Shown: piece by piece, positions 43,721 through 51,935 of the stretch
Numbering within the stretch: the stretch's first letter is position 1
Layout: every line of letters starts with the position of its first letter
Source: Thermoanaerobacterium butyriciformans
Lineage (GTDB): Bacteria > Bacillota > Thermoanaerobacteria > Thermoanaerobacterales > Thermoanaerobacteraceae
Reading direction: 5' to 3'
Length of the DNA stretch: 64,000 nt
Assembly: GCF_017874545.1 (NCBI RefSeq)
Contig: NZ_JAGGLT010000007.1
Location: 33,580-97,579, forward strand
Translations under genes and position numbers: made by a program
Notes under the pieces: model-generated
What the model was told of the DNA's origin: nothing
The model's input: the letters and a program-made list of their open reading frames with translations, nothing else
The model's database searches: none

Positions 43721-43810
43721 AAAAATAAAAGCACTTCTGCAAATATAAGCAGAGGTGCGTTAGAAATTCAGATTTTTGATTTGAGCAAAGCGAAAATGAA
43801 AAATCCGCAC
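43721..43810 (-). repeat. 90-bp twin-hairpin repeat, copy 1 (includes a terminator)
   Basis: Matches 45573-45662 at 86 of 90 bases in the same orientation. On the minus strand it has a hairpin around GATTTTT/AAAAATC with GCTTTGCTC in the loop, then GCACCTCTGC ... GCAGAAGTGC followed by TTTTATTTTT, a convincing terminator for the 43886-44095 gene. Confidence 0.85.
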
Positions 43811-43885
43811 TATTAATTATAAATTTTATATTGTATCATTTTTGCTCTGATCTATAATTAAAGCCATCTTTGTATCAATTTACTG

Positions 43886-44095
43886 TTAGGACACTCTTTG
43901 ATGATTATTGGATTTCCTTAGAACTATGATTCCTAAGATTTCTAACCCAATACCTATTCCTATGCAAAGTCCATCTACAAAATCTCCAACTGCAATGTAT
44001 CTTCTAATAATTTCTGTAAAAGAAATCAGTAAAGCACCAACAAAAATAAGTTGATACCCAACTCTACTATTTTTTAGCCGCTTTCTCAAAATCAT
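43886..44095 (-). CDS. Small predicted membrane protein
   Basis: 69 residues: basic N-terminus (MILRKRLKNSRVGY) and two transmembrane helices separated by RRYIAVGDFVDG. No recognised family. The 90-bp repeat with terminator lies downstream. Confidence 0.55.
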   Translation of the reverse strand: MILRKRLKNSRVGYQLIFVGALLISFTEIIRRYIAVGDFVDGLCIGIGIGLEILGIIVLRKSNNHQRVS

Positions 44096-44143
44096 TTATA
44101 AATCCCACCTTTATTAGACCAAGAACGAAACTCTAAAATATTG

Positions 44144-44171
44144 TTTACTTTTATGCTCATCGTGTTATAAT
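44144..44171 (+). promoter_or_regulatory. Promoter of the antisense antitoxin RNA
   Basis: TTTACT (44144-44149), 16-base spacer, consensus TATAAT (44166-44171). It drives the plus-strand RNA opposing the holin-like toxin transcript. Confidence 0.7.
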
Positions 44172-44177
44172 ATAAGT

Positions 44178-44267
44178 GAGAGTAATCAGCACCGCAAAGT
44201 GCGGTCGCCCAGCGTAAGTTATAAAGTTATAACCACTCTGGTTGCAGCAGGGTGGTTATTTTTTTCT
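44178..44267 (+). ncRNA. Antisense RNA antitoxin of a type I system (predicted)
   Basis: The transcript would start a few bases after TATAAT, contain CACCGCAAAGTGCGG (a small hairpin), and end at the terminator AACCACTCTG ... CAGGGTGGTTATTTTTTT (about 44230-44265). Its 3' end is complementary to the last codon, stop and 3' end of the toxin mRNA on the minus strand, the tail-to-tail overlap known from txpA/RatA and bsrG/SR4. A diverged relative lies at about 51158-51241. Confidence 0.7.
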
Positions 44268-44342
44268 GTTAAAAGTAAGAATTGCTATGACGAACATTCC
44301 AAACATTATCATTAAAGACAATGCTTCATATGTATTCATCAT
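44256..44342 (-). CDS. Holin-like type I toxin
   Basis: 28 codons, MMNTYEALSLMIMFG, then MFVIAILTFNRKK: a single membrane helix with a basic end, matching the putative holin-like toxin family (Hol_Tox; TxpA/BsrG-like peptides of Firmicutes). Ribosome site GGGAGGTGG six bases before ATG 44342. Such peptides damage the membrane when the antisense RNA is lost, which stabilises mobile elements. Confidence 0.8.
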   Translation of the reverse strand: MMNTYEALSLMIMFGMFVIAILTFNRKK

Positions 44343-44460
44343 AAGCAACCACCTCCCTTCGCGGGAAAGTGGCAACCACACCCTGCTATATCCGATTACT
44401 CTATCCATATAATACCACAATAACTTAGATATCTACAATATAAGAATGCAAAATCTGTTT

Positions 44461-45558
44461 CTAACCAAGTAACTTTTCAAAGAAAGCTCTCTTTCTTCGT
44501 CTATTTGGCAATACCGGATCAAGTAGCTTTAAAATAACCGAATCATTATCTTTACTGAATGGATTGGGACAATGAGGAAAAGGTGTTCCTTTAATACATG
44601 TATAAAAAGAAAACTCATCCACATCGCTCTTTGATGCTAAAGGAAAGATGATACTATATTCATTGTCAAACTTATCAATACATTCGTGCCATCTCCATTT
44701 AGCAGCCGACGCTACAATAAAAGCCTCATCTGCCATATAAATCTCTCTCATCCTTGATGAATCTAAAACTCCAAGATCTCTAATCACATATTCATATTGT
44801 CCCGCCTTAATTTCTCTAAACAACGTATCAAAATTCCACTCATCTCTGCCTTTACTTTCATCTAATGCAAAAATATCTATTCCATGAGCAACATACGATC
44901 CTTTAACTTTCCCTTCTTTCGCTCTTAAAATATTTGTGAAATATGAGAACACAGGTCTTTGGCTATCCTCTATAACTGCTACAGAATGACCTAAGCGTGA
45001 TAGAAAAGAAGCCAAAGAAAAAGCTGTATGAGTACATCCCAAACCATGTGCAGTACCAGCAACTGCTATGACAATTATACCAGAATGTCTCTCCTCTATT
45101 ACTACTCTTTCTTTATTTCGCTTGCCATCATTTATAAACTGCCCCGTGTGCCACCTTGCAGCCTGTGAATATGTTGCAGGAGTAGACAGCAAAACATTAT
45201 TAATTATCCCATTCCAATCTGAATCTTTTACCTCTGCAACTATATCGTATATACCAAGACCAACTATAGAAGAAATTAGCTCATCGCCTGGTTTTCTTTC
45301 AGGAGCAATAATAATCACTCTTGTATTTGGCCTTGATATTCTAAAACTTTGAAGTGCTGAAACAATCTCCTTTCCTGAAAAAACATCTATATCTACAAGT
45401 ATAGCCTCAGAAGAAATTCTTGAAGCTGAGTAGAATACATCTTTCACGCTTTCAGAGTCCAATTTACCAATATGCTTAAAAACAATATCTTCTCCACTTT
45501 CCAAAATATCTTTTATCTTCTCTGACATCTGTTTAGTAACAATGATTGATAGAAGCAA
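44461..45558 (-). CDS. ParA/CpaE-like P-loop ATPase with receiver-like N-domain
   Basis: 365 residues from TTG 45558, which has GGAGGTGAAAA at ideal spacing. The frame stays open to 45693, but that part lies in the 90-bp repeat. N-terminal 130 residues look like a pseudo-receiver (VDIDVFSGKEIVSAL ... TRVIIIAPERKPGDEL), then a ParA/MinD-like domain whose Walker A is altered: GTAHGLGCTHTAFSLA instead of KGGxGKT, so the usual lysines are absent. This TadZ/CpaE-like layout localises secretion machines to a site in the cell; here it may serve the conjugation apparatus (inference). Confidence 0.6.
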   Translation of the reverse strand: MLLSIIVTKQMSEKIKDILESGEDIVFKHIGKLDSESVKDVFYSASRISSEAILVDIDVFSGKEIVSALQSFRISRPNTRVIIIAPERKPGDELISSIVGLGIYDIVAEVKDSDWNGIINNVLLSTPATYSQAARWHTGQFINDGKRNKERVVIEERHSGIIVIAVAGTAHGLGCTHTAFSLASFLSRLGHSVAVIEDSQRPVFSYFTNILRAKEGKVKGSYVAHGIDIFALDESKGRDEWNFDTLFREIKAGQYEYVIRDLGVLDSSRMREIYMADEAFIVASAAKWRWHECIDKFDNEYSIIFPLASKSDVDEFSFYTCIKGTPFPHCPNPFSKDNDSVILKLLDPVLPNRRRKRAFFEKLLG

Positions 45559-45572
45559 ATTTTCACCTCCAT

Positions 45573-45662
45573 AAAAATAAAAGCACTTCTGCAAATATAA
45601 GCAGAGGTGCGTTAAAAATTCGGATTTTTGTTTTGAGCAAAGCGAAAATGAAAAATCCGTAC
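45573..45662 (-). repeat. 90-bp twin-hairpin repeat, copy 2 (includes a terminator)
   Basis: Second copy of the 43721-43810 repeat, 4 mismatches. It lies between the ABC-3C ATPase stop (45680) and the start of the ParA-like gene and ends the former's transcript on the minus strand. Confidence 0.85.
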
Positions 45663-45679
45663 ACGTTTTAAAAAAATCA

Positions 45680-47428
45680 TCAATTATCCTCATAAGCTAA
45701 ATCTATTTGTATTCCCAATAACTTTGACTCTGGAGACTTGTCTGTTAAAGTAAGTATTTTGTTATTTTCGACTATTTTAAGAATTTTTTCAAATTCATCT
45801 TTACTACAATTATCTTGCAATGACAATAACATATCTTCATTGAGAGAAGCTATATATTGAATATCATTCTTTGATGCAAATTCATTTATTAAATGTAGCC
45901 ATACTATTCGCTGTCGTGGATCCATATCAGTAAATAATCTACTGTCATGAAACAAAAATTTAACTTTATGATTCTGTCTCAATGAAAGCACCGTTAAATC
46001 ATAACAAAATACTTTAACCTCATTTATACCATCCGATGAATCGTCTTGTATCTTAACTTCTATATCAAATCTAGTCTTATTATTTTTAATGTTATTTTTT
46101 ATTTCAATGCCACCTGGTTTATCTTTGTAAAATTCTCTTGAGAAATTTCTAAAAATGTTATTTAGTTCCTTTAAGTAATTTGTAATCTGAGTTAAGTAGT
46201 CTTGAGTTTTTTTATTTTCCTCCTCAAATTGAATTTTTAATTCCGACTTTTTGGCTTTATATTCTTGTTCAAGTGTCTTATACTGTTCAATTTTTTCTTT
46301 TTTATTTTCTAATTCGTTTAACAACTCATTAAGCTTAACATAATCATCAATAGCCCCATGTTCTTTTAAATACTTAATGTGTGAATTATATTCTCCATAA
46401 AGCTCATTAAGTTTTGATTTTTTATCATCTATATGTTTTTCTAACCCAAATTTCTGTTCTAACAACCTTTTTTCTCGATTCGCTTTTATAAATAAATTAA
46501 ATTCTTCTACCTCTTTAAGTGTTTTTTTAATCATTTCAGGTAATTGCACTTTTGCTTCTTCATATAATTTAATTATCTTGTCTTTTGAAACATCTATAGT
46601 AATTTGTAAACTTTTATTAATATTTTCAATAAGTTTCTCCATTAATATTATTTCATTTTCTAATTGATTAATTTCCTGCTTAACTTTATCCGCCTTTTCT
46701 TTAATCTCACCATAATTTTCTGCAATTTTAAAATCTTGAAGATTAATTTTTAATTTTTTGGTCTGTTCCTCAAGATCATATAATTCAATATCTAAATTTA
46801 CAGCTTTTGCATTAAAATACTCTTTAAATATTTCATCATTTTTGTAATTCTTCATCATCATTTTTATGGAATCCATTTTTTCTTTAATATTCTTCTTACG
46901 TTCAATAAGATAAGGATCTAAACCTAACAAATAAGCATTATTAAGTAATCTGGTATAATTATCCTCTTTAGGATGGAATACATCAAATTTTGAATAACTC
47001 TCTTTACTTGGTCGCACAAATCTAGAAATTAATGCTCTAAAAGAGAGACCAGGTAGAACCTCATCAGTTAAATAAAATATTTTTTCTCCCATTAGCCTAT
47101 TAAACTCTTCTACTTTTATCTTCTCATTATTTAGAATAATATACTTTGGATCACTGCAATTTCTAGTTGCAGAAAAAAAATCATCCTCTATTTTAAAATC
47201 AAGCGTAAATTCCCATGTGTGAAGCTTTTTGGTCAAAGGTTTGGTATTTCTCGAACCTAAACAAAAATGTATTAAATAAATTAAGAGTGATTTGCCAACT
47301 CCATTATAAGTTTTCTTTAAATCACTCTTAAGAGGATTTTCTCTTCGCCCAATGATAAAATTTAAACCATCTTTAAATTTAATAGTATGAAAAGTAGATT
47401 GATTTGCTCTAAGTTCTAATAATTTCAT
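45680..47428 (-). CDS. ABC-three-component (ABC-3C) system ATPase, DUF2326-type
   Basis: 582 residues from ATG 47428 (MKLLELRANQSTFHTIKF), behind GAGGGGAGAATTTTTA. SMC/RecN-like ABC ATPase: Walker A NGVGKSLLIY in the first 60 residues, a long coiled coil (about 170-420) and a C-terminal lobe with the Walker-B-like FLFHDSRLFTDMDPRQR. That HDS pattern and context match DUF2326 ATPases of the predicted ABC-3C conflict systems (Krishnan and Aravind classification). It is the third gene of a compact operon with overlapping starts. Confidence 0.8.
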   Translation of the reverse strand: MKLLELRANQSTFHTIKFKDGLNFIIGRRENPLKSDLKKTYNGVGKSLLIYLIHFCLGSRNTKPLTKKLHTWEFTLDFKIEDDFFSATRNCSDPKYIILNNEKIKVEEFNRLMGEKIFYLTDEVLPGLSFRALISRFVRPSKESYSKFDVFHPKEDNYTRLLNNAYLLGLDPYLIERKKNIKEKMDSIKMMMKNYKNDEIFKEYFNAKAVNLDIELYDLEEQTKKLKINLQDFKIAENYGEIKEKADKVKQEINQLENEIILMEKLIENINKSLQITIDVSKDKIIKLYEEAKVQLPEMIKKTLKEVEEFNLFIKANREKRLLEQKFGLEKHIDDKKSKLNELYGEYNSHIKYLKEHGAIDDYVKLNELLNELENKKEKIEQYKTLEQEYKAKKSELKIQFEEENKKTQDYLTQITNYLKELNNIFRNFSREFYKDKPGGIEIKNNIKNNKTRFDIEVKIQDDSSDGINEVKVFCYDLTVLSLRQNHKVKFLFHDSRLFTDMDPRQRIVWLHLINEFASKNDIQYIASLNEDMLLSLQDNCSKDEFEKILKIVENNKILTLTDKSPESKLLGIQIDLAYEDN

Positions 47429-47666
47429 TAAAAATTCTCCCCTCGTCATCAGCTTTTATCACACCAATAAGATGTAAAAAATCAATTGCTAAAAGAAAAT
47501 TATCATATGAATGATTAAATGGCAACTCATTACTGTGATTAATTTTCTTAAAATCTAACCACAAATCATAAACATCTATTTTTTTATTTCCAAGTATTCC
47601 TAAAATATGTGCAGCTAAACCAAAAATCGATTCTCCTATTCTAACATGTTTTTCAGGAAAAAGCAT
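47409..47666 (-). CDS. ABC-3C middle component (MC6-like)
   Basis: 85 residues from ATG 47666 (MLFPEKHVRIGESIFGLAA), with GGAGGATCTTATT before it. The short winged-helix-like pattern (KIDVYDLWLDF ... FLLAIDFLHLIGVIKADDEGRI) is that of the small middle component that bridges ATPase and effector. It overlaps both neighbours (14 and 20 bases). Confidence 0.75.
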   Translation of the reverse strand: MLFPEKHVRIGESIFGLAAHILGILGNKKIDVYDLWLDFKKINHSNELPFNHSYDNFLLAIDFLHLIGVIKADDEGRIFNEIIRT

Positions 47667-48630
47667 AATAAGATCCTCCTTCATCTTTAGACTCCATAAT
47701 ACTGCATACTTCAAAATAATAACTCAATACAATATACAACGCATCTTTTACTGCTTTACTTTTTTCTTCTTTTGGGTAACACTTATCAAATATATATTGA
47801 AACCTCAAATTTCCACAATCATATTCATTATCAGGAATGATTTCTTTGGATTCTTGATAATATCCATTCAATATATATCCTATTCTACTACGTATGTCGT
47901 CACTTGAAAATGAATTAAAATATTCCTCTAACGAATAAATATAATAAGAAGCATAGTTTAAATTTCTCGATATTTCCTCACTCAACCCATTAATTTTGAT
48001 TTTTTCATTAAAATCTATAGCTTTTAATTTATCCAATGGTTGCTGAATAATATCTTCACACATCATATATTTAATCACTATACTTAAAGCTTCAAAATTT
48101 AATTCTTTTATTATATCATCATTTAGTAATAATACGCCAACCAAATCCTCTTTATCTTTTTCTGAAAGTGTATCAAAAATTTCCTCTAATTTCATCGAAT
48201 CTATTATATCACACTGTATATTATACTTACTCTTTATTTTTTCTAAAGCTATGTATATATCTGGGTACACACCTTTTTTCTTATCATTATAAACAAAATA
48301 ATATGATTTTATTGGATAGTGCATATTCCAATTGCTATATATTTTATCAAAATCATCTATTATCTTTTCTGCGGCTTTTTTAATACTTGTTCCTGACAAA
48401 AATTCCGGACCATATACTTGATAATATTCTCCAGAAAGAGGTTTGAACATATCATTGCCACCATCACCTTTTGAACCTTGCGGTTTTGTAAATCGTATAT
48501 TTGGATCATATTTACGAAATAACTTTCTCACAAATTGTTCAAATGCATTTCCATCAGACTCTAAAAGCATAACCTTAAATTTTAGTAAAAAAAATTGTCT
48601 TTTAGCACTTTCATCAAAATATGTTGTCAT
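47653..48630 (-). CDS. ABC-3C effector: PD-(D/E)XK-like nuclease plus C-terminal ABC-3C domain
   Basis: 325 residues. N-terminal domain has a restriction-endonuclease-like core: EQFVRKLFRKYDPNIRF, then SKGDGGNDMF and GEYYQVYGPE, the acidic and Q/E positions of PD-(D/E)XK nucleases. The C-terminal 150 residues (helical, YILNGYYQESKEIIP ... AVKDALYIVLSYYFEVC) match the conserved ABC-3C C-terminal domain. The effector first, then middle component and ATPase is the usual gene order. It is inferred to cut nucleic acid when triggered by invading DNA. Confidence 0.75.
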   Translation of the reverse strand: MTTYFDESAKRQFFLLKFKVMLLESDGNAFEQFVRKLFRKYDPNIRFTKPQGSKGDGGNDMFKPLSGEYYQVYGPEFLSGTSIKKAAEKIIDDFDKIYSNWNMHYPIKSYYFVYNDKKKGVYPDIYIALEKIKSKYNIQCDIIDSMKLEEIFDTLSEKDKEDLVGVLLLNDDIIKELNFEALSIVIKYMMCEDIIQQPLDKLKAIDFNEKIKINGLSEEISRNLNYASYYIYSLEEYFNSFSSDDIRSRIGYILNGYYQESKEIIPDNEYDCGNLRFQYIFDKCYPKEEKSKAVKDALYIVLSYYFEVCSIMESKDEGGSYYAFS

Positions 48631-48711
48631 AACACTTTACACCCACTTTAAAAAAATTTTAGCTGATGAACTTTTTATCCATAGAAGGTAAAGAATGTTC
48701 GCTAAGGCTTT

Positions 48712-50869
48712 TATTTAATTCCTCATAGGTAGGCTAAAAACTAACTTAACAGAAGCCGATTGCTGGGGACCTCACCAGTTTCAATTCCTCATAGGTAGGC
48801 TAAAAACAACAATATCATTAGGGATAGCGGAATATTTAGGCGTGTTTCAATTCCTCATAGGTAGGCTAAAAACTTCTGCCGGATTGCTTATCTCTGCGAG
48901 GTCTACTGCGTTTCAATTCCTCATAGGTAGGCTAAAAACTAACTTAACAGAAGCCGATTGCTGGGGACCTCACCAGTTTCAATTCCTCATAGGTAGGCTA
49001 AAAACGGAGGAATTTGAGATTTGAAGTTTTAGGAGATGGTTTGTTTCAATTCCTCATAGGTAGGCTAAAAACTCTTCTGGTGAAAGAATTTTATCTCTTA
49101 ATGTTTGAGTGTTTCAATTCCTCATAGGTAGGCTAAAAACTCAAATATTAACCGTCCAATGGGAGGAGGAATAAAAGTTTCAATTCCTCATAGGTAGGCT
49201 AAAAACTAGCAACTACTGGATACAAAAATTTTATTATCGCTAGTTTCAATTCCTCATAGGTAGGCTAAAAAGTATAATCATTAATGAATACTCTGCTTAC
49301 GCCTGCTACGTTTCAATTCCTCATAGGTAGGCTAAAAACTTTGTTGTGCGCTCATATTTGTAACATAATAATCAGTTTCAATTCCTCATAGGTAGGCTAA
49401 AAACTATTCTCCTTTTGATTTTGGAGAACGATTTTTAGCAATGTTTCAATTCCTCATAGGTAGGCTAAAAACTATTTAGAAATAATTGTTTTAGAAGTGG
49501 TATATTGTGTTTCAATTCCTCATAGGTAGGCTAAAAACTTAATAAGTCAACGTGGCAGACGGGGGGCATTAATGAGTTTCAATTCCTCATAGGTAGGCTA
49601 AAAACTTACAGCATGTAGAGATTGTAATAGAGGGAAAAGTGTGTTTCAATTCCTCATAGGTAGGCTAAAAACTAAAGAGGATATGAAGAAGCGAGGATTA
49701 CATTCGCCGTTTCAATTCCTCATAGGTAGGCTAAAAACGGAAATAGAGATTGGACATGGTTAACATTAGCATTGGGTTTCAATTCCTCATAGGTAGGCTA
49801 AAAACAAATGCGCTGATAACTGGTATGAATGAGAGATTCCCGTTTCAATTCCTCATAGGTAGGCTAAAAACCTTGGCAATATTGGCGGTGTTCAGCTATG
49901 ATGGCACTAGTTTCAATTCCTCATAGGTAGGCTAAAAATTTTCTGAATATTTATTTTAAAAAATAAATATAAGAGTTTCAATTCCTCATAGGTAGGCTAA
50001 AAACACAAGGAATGCCGAATGCAGTAAAGCTAGAGAATATGTTTCAATTCCTCATAGGTAGGCTAAAAACTGAAAGTTGGATGCCGGATTTCATGGCTGG
50101 ACTTGCGTTTCAATTCCTCATAGGTAGGCTAAAAACTGGAAGCAACAGCAAAACTCTTAAACAACTCATAGGGTTTCAATTCCTCATAGGTAGGCTAAAA
50201 ACCTATAAGGGCCAGTATGTCAACATATTTTTCATTTTTGTTTCAATTCCTCATAGGTAGGCTAAAAACCTTTTAAAAGATCATTTTTAAGTTGTGGATC
50301 ATCAGTGTTTCAATTCCTCATAGGTAGGCTAAAAACTTATTTTAATTGCCGCGTATGCGGCTAAAATCCACAGTTTCAATTCCTCATAGGTAGGCTAAAA
50401 ACCGCCAAATGCTGCTGTAGTTTCTGTCCTTGCAAGTCTGTTTCAATTCCTCATAGGTAGGCTAAAAACTTAATTCTGTCGAGTAGAAGTCGGCTAAACT
50501 GAGCCAGTTTCAATTCCTCATAGGTAGGCTAAAAACTGTTGTCTTACCGCTTTCACTGTACCCAGGTTCACCAGTTTCAATTCCTCATAGGTAGGCTAAA
50601 AACATAATAAAAGATATTTCCGTTTAAATCAGGAAAAGTGTTTCAATTCCTCATAGGTAGGCTAAAAACTTAACTAATGGAAATAGAAGAAGTTGGAAAA
50701 GTATTGTTTCAATTCCTCATAGGTAGGCTAAAAACCCAAAACCAAAGAAAAAACGTTCAAAGAAAAATGACGAGTTTCAATTCCTCATAGGTAGGCTAAA
50801 AACTTATTTTTTCGGGATTATCTCCAGGTTTCCTCATTGGTTTCAATTCCTCATAGGTAGGCTAAAAAC
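48712..50869 (-). CRISPR. CRISPR array, 33 repeats of 30 bp, 32 spacers, no cas genes in window
   Basis: The plus-strand repeat begins GTTTCAATTCCTCATAG and ends GTAGGCTAAAAAC. Read on the minus strand it ends ATTGAAAC, the usual 5' handle of type I-B (and associated III) crRNAs, so transcription is taken as minus and the leader as lying right of 50869. The repeat at 48712-48741 is degenerate (TATTT for GTTTC), as expected at the leader-distal end. Variant last bases occur at 49243-49272 (G) and 49910-49939 (T). Spacers are 35-38 bp. Spacers 1 (48742-48777) and 4 (48940-48975) are identical. Confidence 0.98.
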
Positions 50870-51120
50870 CATTCACTTCCTCTTATAAAGCCAATCTTTT
50901 TTTGTGAAAAATCAAGTCACTGTCAAGCTATCATGCTTGATAATGTAACACTCTCTCCTCCCTCATGATAAAAGTTCAAAAGGTAAATCGCTAAATTGTC
51001 GTCGATGTCCTGCACTTTTTGCATTATCTAAGGTAGACGACAAATTACTACTTAACACAACAACTTTATGTAAATATATTCTACATAATTCTCCAAATTC
51101 CTCCGTTAAATTAAACAAAA
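50870..51120 (-). promoter_or_regulatory. Putative CRISPR leader region
   Basis: About 250 non-coding AT-rich bases on the side where new repeats are perfect. Contains TCAAGC-TATCAT-GCTTGA (50922-50939) and an inverted repeat TTGTCGTC (50996-51003) / GACGACAA (51036-51043). No gene is visible. Leader assignment rests on repeat orientation and the degenerate repeat at the other end. Confidence 0.55.
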
Positions 51121-51157
51121 AAATGATTGCTTATTTTTCACTTTTTATAATAAATAT

Positions 51158-51241
51158 AGATAATCGACACCGCAAAGCACGATTGCAATACAGTGAAAAA
51201 TTTATCTAATCACTCTGCATAGTGGGCAGAGTGATTATTTC
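51158..51241 (+). ncRNA. Orphan antitoxin-like RNA (diverged relative of the 44.2 kb antitoxin)
   Basis: TATAAT at 51146-51151 is followed by ATAATCGACACCGCAAAG, matching the 44.2 kb RNA (GTAATCAGCACCGCAAAG), then a perfect 12-pair hairpin TAATCACTCTGC/GCAGAGTGATTA (51207-51237) with a short T-run. No holin-like toxin ORF opposes it. Instead it overlaps the 3' end of the gene ending at 51210, so it is either a toxin-less remnant or an antisense regulator of that gene. Confidence 0.5.
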
Positions 51242-51935
51242 CCAATTTTTCTTTCTCAATTTGATACTTCATCTTTGATATCTCATAAATAATTCCAATA
51301 CGAAAATCAAGCAAATCGTCTAATCTTTGGTTACTATGTCTGTTATACCACCATACTCCATCTGTATATACATGGTCGTAAAGTTTACTGACGTCATATT
51401 CGGTGGCTTTAATATGTCCTTTTTTAAATCCAACACCTGCCGCTATAGAATGCATCCCATTATATACAAAACAGATATTTACAGGTGAAAAATAATAGGC
51501 CTTATGATTGTTTTTTTGATATATAAATTCATTTCTCCCTATATTTTTAATACTTTCTCTCATCTTCTCTCTATGCCATGGAAAAACCAAAACACATTCA
51601 TTTGATAAATCAATTGCTTTTTTTTCAGCATCTGTTTCATATATTGAAAATCTAATTCCTTCTTCATTGTAATAATAGTAAGGAAAAGGAAGCGGGATTC
51701 TTAAATCTTTGTCAAACCATTTTTCTCTATATAAAATATTTGTTAGCATATCATACTTTAAATCTTCCCTAATAACACTAAGCATATAATCTAATATCAA
51801 AATCTGATCTTCTTTTGTCCTTTCTTCTTCACAAATTTGTTGAGCATATTCGAGAGCATACTTAAACTCATAAGCAGGATCTAATCTCTCTAAAAAACTT
51901 CTTTTCTTCTTTCTAAAAAGATTTTTAAGTAGAAT
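51210..51935 (-). CDS. Unknown protein of the conjugation region, probable AUU start
   Basis: No family recognised with confidence. TTG 51800 gives 196 residues, but the frame continues upstream with protein-like sequence (NLFRKKKRSFLERLDPAYEF) to a TGA. The only start with a good ribosome site there is ATT 51933-51935, preceded by GAGGTGATACAAA, giving 241 residues. It would overlap the upstream gene by 11 bases, as coupled genes do. Soluble, with DGVWWYNRHSNQRLDDLLDF near the C-terminus. The last residues are encoded in the hairpin of the antisense RNA. Confidence 0.55.
   Translation of the reverse strand: MLLKNLFRKKKRSFLERLDPAYEFKYALEYAQQICEEERTKEDQILILDYMLSVIREDLKYDMLTNILYREKWFDKDLRIPLPFPYYYYNEEGIRFSIYETDAEKKAIDLSNECVLVFPWHREKMRESIKNIGRNEFIYQKNNHKAYYFSPVNICFVYNGMHSIAAGVGFKKGHIKATEYDVSKLYDHVYTDGVWWYNRHSNQRLDDLLDFRIGIIYEISKMKYQIEKEKLGNNHSAHYAE

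Noticed and set aside
45559..45693. N-terminal extension of the ParA-like protein
   Set aside because: It is encoded by the 90-bp repeat, which recurs without a gene at 43721; TTG 45558 has the ribosome site.
48842..49024. Open frame with repeated FQFLIGRLKT units
   Set aside because: It is the CRISPR repeat read through; spacers of 36 bp keep the frame open by chance.
50012..50260. Second repeat-peptide open frame in the array
   Set aside because: Same cause as above; no ribosome site.
51146..51210. Second holin-like toxin opposite the orphan RNA
   Set aside because: No short membrane-peptide frame with ribosome site was found on the minus strand there.
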